From an uncultured Ruminococcus sp. (GTDB lineage Bacteria > Bacillota > Clostridia > Oscillospirales > Ruminococcaceae): 7,935 bases of DNA. The stretch covers positions 1 through 7,935 of the forward strand of contig CAMWWG010000038.1 of the NCBI GenBank assembly GCA_947177935.1, given 5' to 3'. Positions within the stretch are counted from its first letter, which is position 1, and each line of letters opens with the position of its first letter. Under the pieces are notes generated by a model that worked only from the letters and a program-made list of their open reading frames with translations, made no database searches and was not told where the DNA came from. Positions 6,528-7,935 of the stretch are shown piece after piece. A program made the translations under genes and the position numbers.

Positions 6528-7889
6528 TTAAGTTCTGTCTGCAATTTTAACATAATGTTTCTTTTTCGGCAGTGCCTTGTATGCCGGACGGATGATCCTG
6601 CCGCCTGTCAGCAGTTCTTCCATGCGGTGCGCTGACCAGCCTGCCATTCGGGACACGGCAAACAATGGTGTATACAAATCCTCCGGAATGCCTAACATCC
6701 GATACACCAGTCCGGAATACATGTCAACATTTGCGCAGACAGTCTTGTCAATTCCACGTTCCTGCTTCATAAGTACAGGTGTCAATCTCTCAATCGTATC
6801 CAGCAAATGAAATTCTGCTTCAATGTCCTTTCCTTCTGCCAGCTTAAATGCTTTTTTCTTCAGGATCACTGCTCTGGGGTCAGAAAGTGTATAGACAGCA
6901 TGTCCCATACCATAGACCAGACCACTCCCGTCATTTGCCTGTCTGTTCAGGATTTTCCGGATATGATCTGCTACTTCCCCTTCGTTGTCCCAGTGCTTGA
7001 CATTTGCTTTGAAATCCTCCAGCATCGCCGATACTTTGATATTTGCTCCGCCGTGCCGTGAACCTTTCAGGGAACAGATCGCCGAGGAATATGCAGAATA
7101 CGCATCTGTTCCGGAAGATGTGAGTACACGGCATGTAAATGTGGAATTATTGCCGCCGCCATGTTCCGCATGGAGCATCAGCAGACAGTCTAAAAGCTGC
7201 GCTTCTTCCTTGGTATACTGACGATCCGGACGTAACATTGACAAAATCGTTTCTGCGGTTCTCTCGTTGGCTCTCAATGGGTGCATGAACAACGTCTGAT
7301 TATCAAAATGCTTTCTCTTTACCTGATACGCATTGACCATGATAATCGGCAGTTTTGCAATTAAATTAATCGCCGTTTTCAGCTCCTGCTCCAGATTCAT
7401 GTTTTCGCATTCTGATTCATAATAAGAATATAATGCCAGGACTGACCTTGCCAGTTTATTCATGATGTTCTGTGACGGCGCTTTCATCATCATATCCACT
7501 ACAAAACCGGACGGCAGTTCTCTGTGCATGGACAAATAATGGTTAAATGCCTCTAACTGATCGGCTGTCGGGAGTTTGCCGAATAATAACAGATATGCCG
7601 TTTCTTCATAGCCGAAACGATTCTCTTTCTCCGCATTATGTACCAGATCATAGATTGTGTAGCCCCTGTAAATCAGTTCACCGGGGATCGGTTCCACTTC
7701 TCCTTCGTTGACAACATAGCCATGCACATTGCAAATATTGGTAATCCCGGCAAGAACACCTGTCCCATCGCTCCGTCGAAGACCCCTCTTGACATGAAAT
7801 TTCTGATATAACTGTTGATCAATAACGGAATTTTTTTTGAGTTCGTCGCATAAATTTTGCATATCAGCATTGGAAATTACTTTGCTCAC
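6528..7889 (-). CDS. gltA: Citrate synthase
   Basis: Citrate synthase condenses acetyl-CoA and oxaloacetate to citrate, the entry to the oxidative branch of the citrate cycle; in an anaerobe it mainly supplies 2-oxoglutarate for glutamate. In the 453-residue form, the catalytic residues are His279 in GSRHGGAN (276-283), His330 in GMGHAVY (327-333) and Asp389 in NVDMYSG (387-393). The motif LHAEHGGGNNSTF (239-251) and the Arg in SDPRA (336-340) are also present. The C-terminal YTPLFAVSRMAGWSAHRMEE (406-425) is typical. A slightly longer N-terminus than the E. coli enzyme is usual for the clostridial group. The start is GTG at 7889, preceded by GTGAGG with 9 nt spacing. A second in-frame GTG at 7904 has no such site and would add five residues. 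A 2-methylcitrate synthase role cannot be excluded, but no other methylcitrate-pathway gene is present. Confidence 0.94.
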   Translation of the reverse strand: MSKVISNADMQNLCDELKKNSVIDQQLYQKFHVKRGLRRSDGTGVLAGITNICNVHGYVVNEGEVEPIPGELIYRGYTIYDLVHNAEKENRFGYEETAYLLLFGKLPTADQLEAFNHYLSMHRELPSGFVVDMMMKAPSQNIMNKLARSVLALYSYYESECENMNLEQELKTAINLIAKLPIIMVNAYQVKRKHFDNQTLFMHPLRANERTAETILSMLRPDRQYTKEEAQLLDCLLMLHAEHGGGNNSTFTCRVLTSSGTDAYSAYSSAICSLKGSRHGGANIKVSAMLEDFKANVKHWDNEGEVADHIRKILNRQANDGSGLVYGMGHAVYTLSDPRAVILKKKAFKLAEGKDIEAEFHLLDTIERLTPVLMKQERGIDKTVCANVDMYSGLVYRMLGIPEDLYTPLFAVSRMAGWSAHRMEELLTGGRIIRPAYKALPKKKHYVKIADRT

Positions 7890-7898
7890 AGTAAACTG

Positions 7899-7904
7899 CC
7901 TCAC
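7899..7904 (-). promoter_or_regulatory. Ribosome binding site that sets the citrate synthase start
   Basis: GTGAGG on the minus strand, 9 nt before the GTG at 7889. Its first three bases are themselves the alternative GTG start at 7904, which lacks an upstream site of its own. Confidence 0.6.
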
Positions 7905-7935
7905 TTTCTGTTTTTTATATTATTTTATATTAGGA
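7905..7935 (-). promoter_or_regulatory. A/T-rich leader of citrate synthase, possible promoter edge
   Basis: On the minus strand this end of the window reads almost only A and T, with TATAAA and AATAAT hexamers that could serve as a -10 element. Any -35 element would lie outside the window, so this is only a possible promoter. Confidence 0.2.

Overview
The window is a compact bacterial chromosome segment. All seven recognisable genes lie on the minus strand and are read from right to left. The moderate GC content, A/T-only spacers, the DUF1385 (YqhQ-like) + prmC pair, the style of the RecA and citrate synthase sequences and the short lipoprotein signal peptide point to a Firmicute of class Clostridia, probably a Ruminococcus/Oscillospiraceae-type gut anaerobe. 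The phylum is fairly safe; the family is inference. I see no mobile element, CRISPR array, tRNA or rRNA.

In transcription order the genes are: citrate synthase (6528-7889); a lipoprotein of unknown function with FG-GAP/VCBS-like acidic motifs (5117-6475); an OmpR/PhoB-type response regulator (4378-5079); a membrane sensor histidine kinase (2934-4391); a DUF1385 membrane protein (1914-2876); prmC, the release-factor glutamine methyltransferase (1051-1920); and recA (1-995, whose 3' end is cut by the window edge). Spacers are 37-57 bp, or the genes overlap (RR/HK by 14 nt, DUF1385/prmC by 7 nt). No GC-rich intrinsic terminator is visible between any of them, so long read-through transcripts are possible. 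There are at least three functional blocks: central carbon metabolism (citrate synthase), an envelope-sensing unit (lipoprotein, regulator, kinase), and translation/DNA repair (DUF1385, prmC, recA).

The start codons of four genes needed a decision. Citrate synthase is best started at a GTG preceded by GTGAGG. prmC is best started at an ATG within an ATGGTGA overlap, preceded by GGAGGA. The lipoprotein start is set by its signal peptide and has no Shine-Dalgarno sequence. The kinase start is uncertain.

The most interesting signal that the genes do not explain is a perfect 14-bp palindrome, GTTCCACGTGGAAC (1869-1882), in the 5' part of prmC. It matches the chromosomal centromere site parS bound by ParB/Spo0J. 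The other item worth pursuing is the lipoprotein-regulator-kinase cassette, in which the uncharacterised lipoprotein may act with the kinase.
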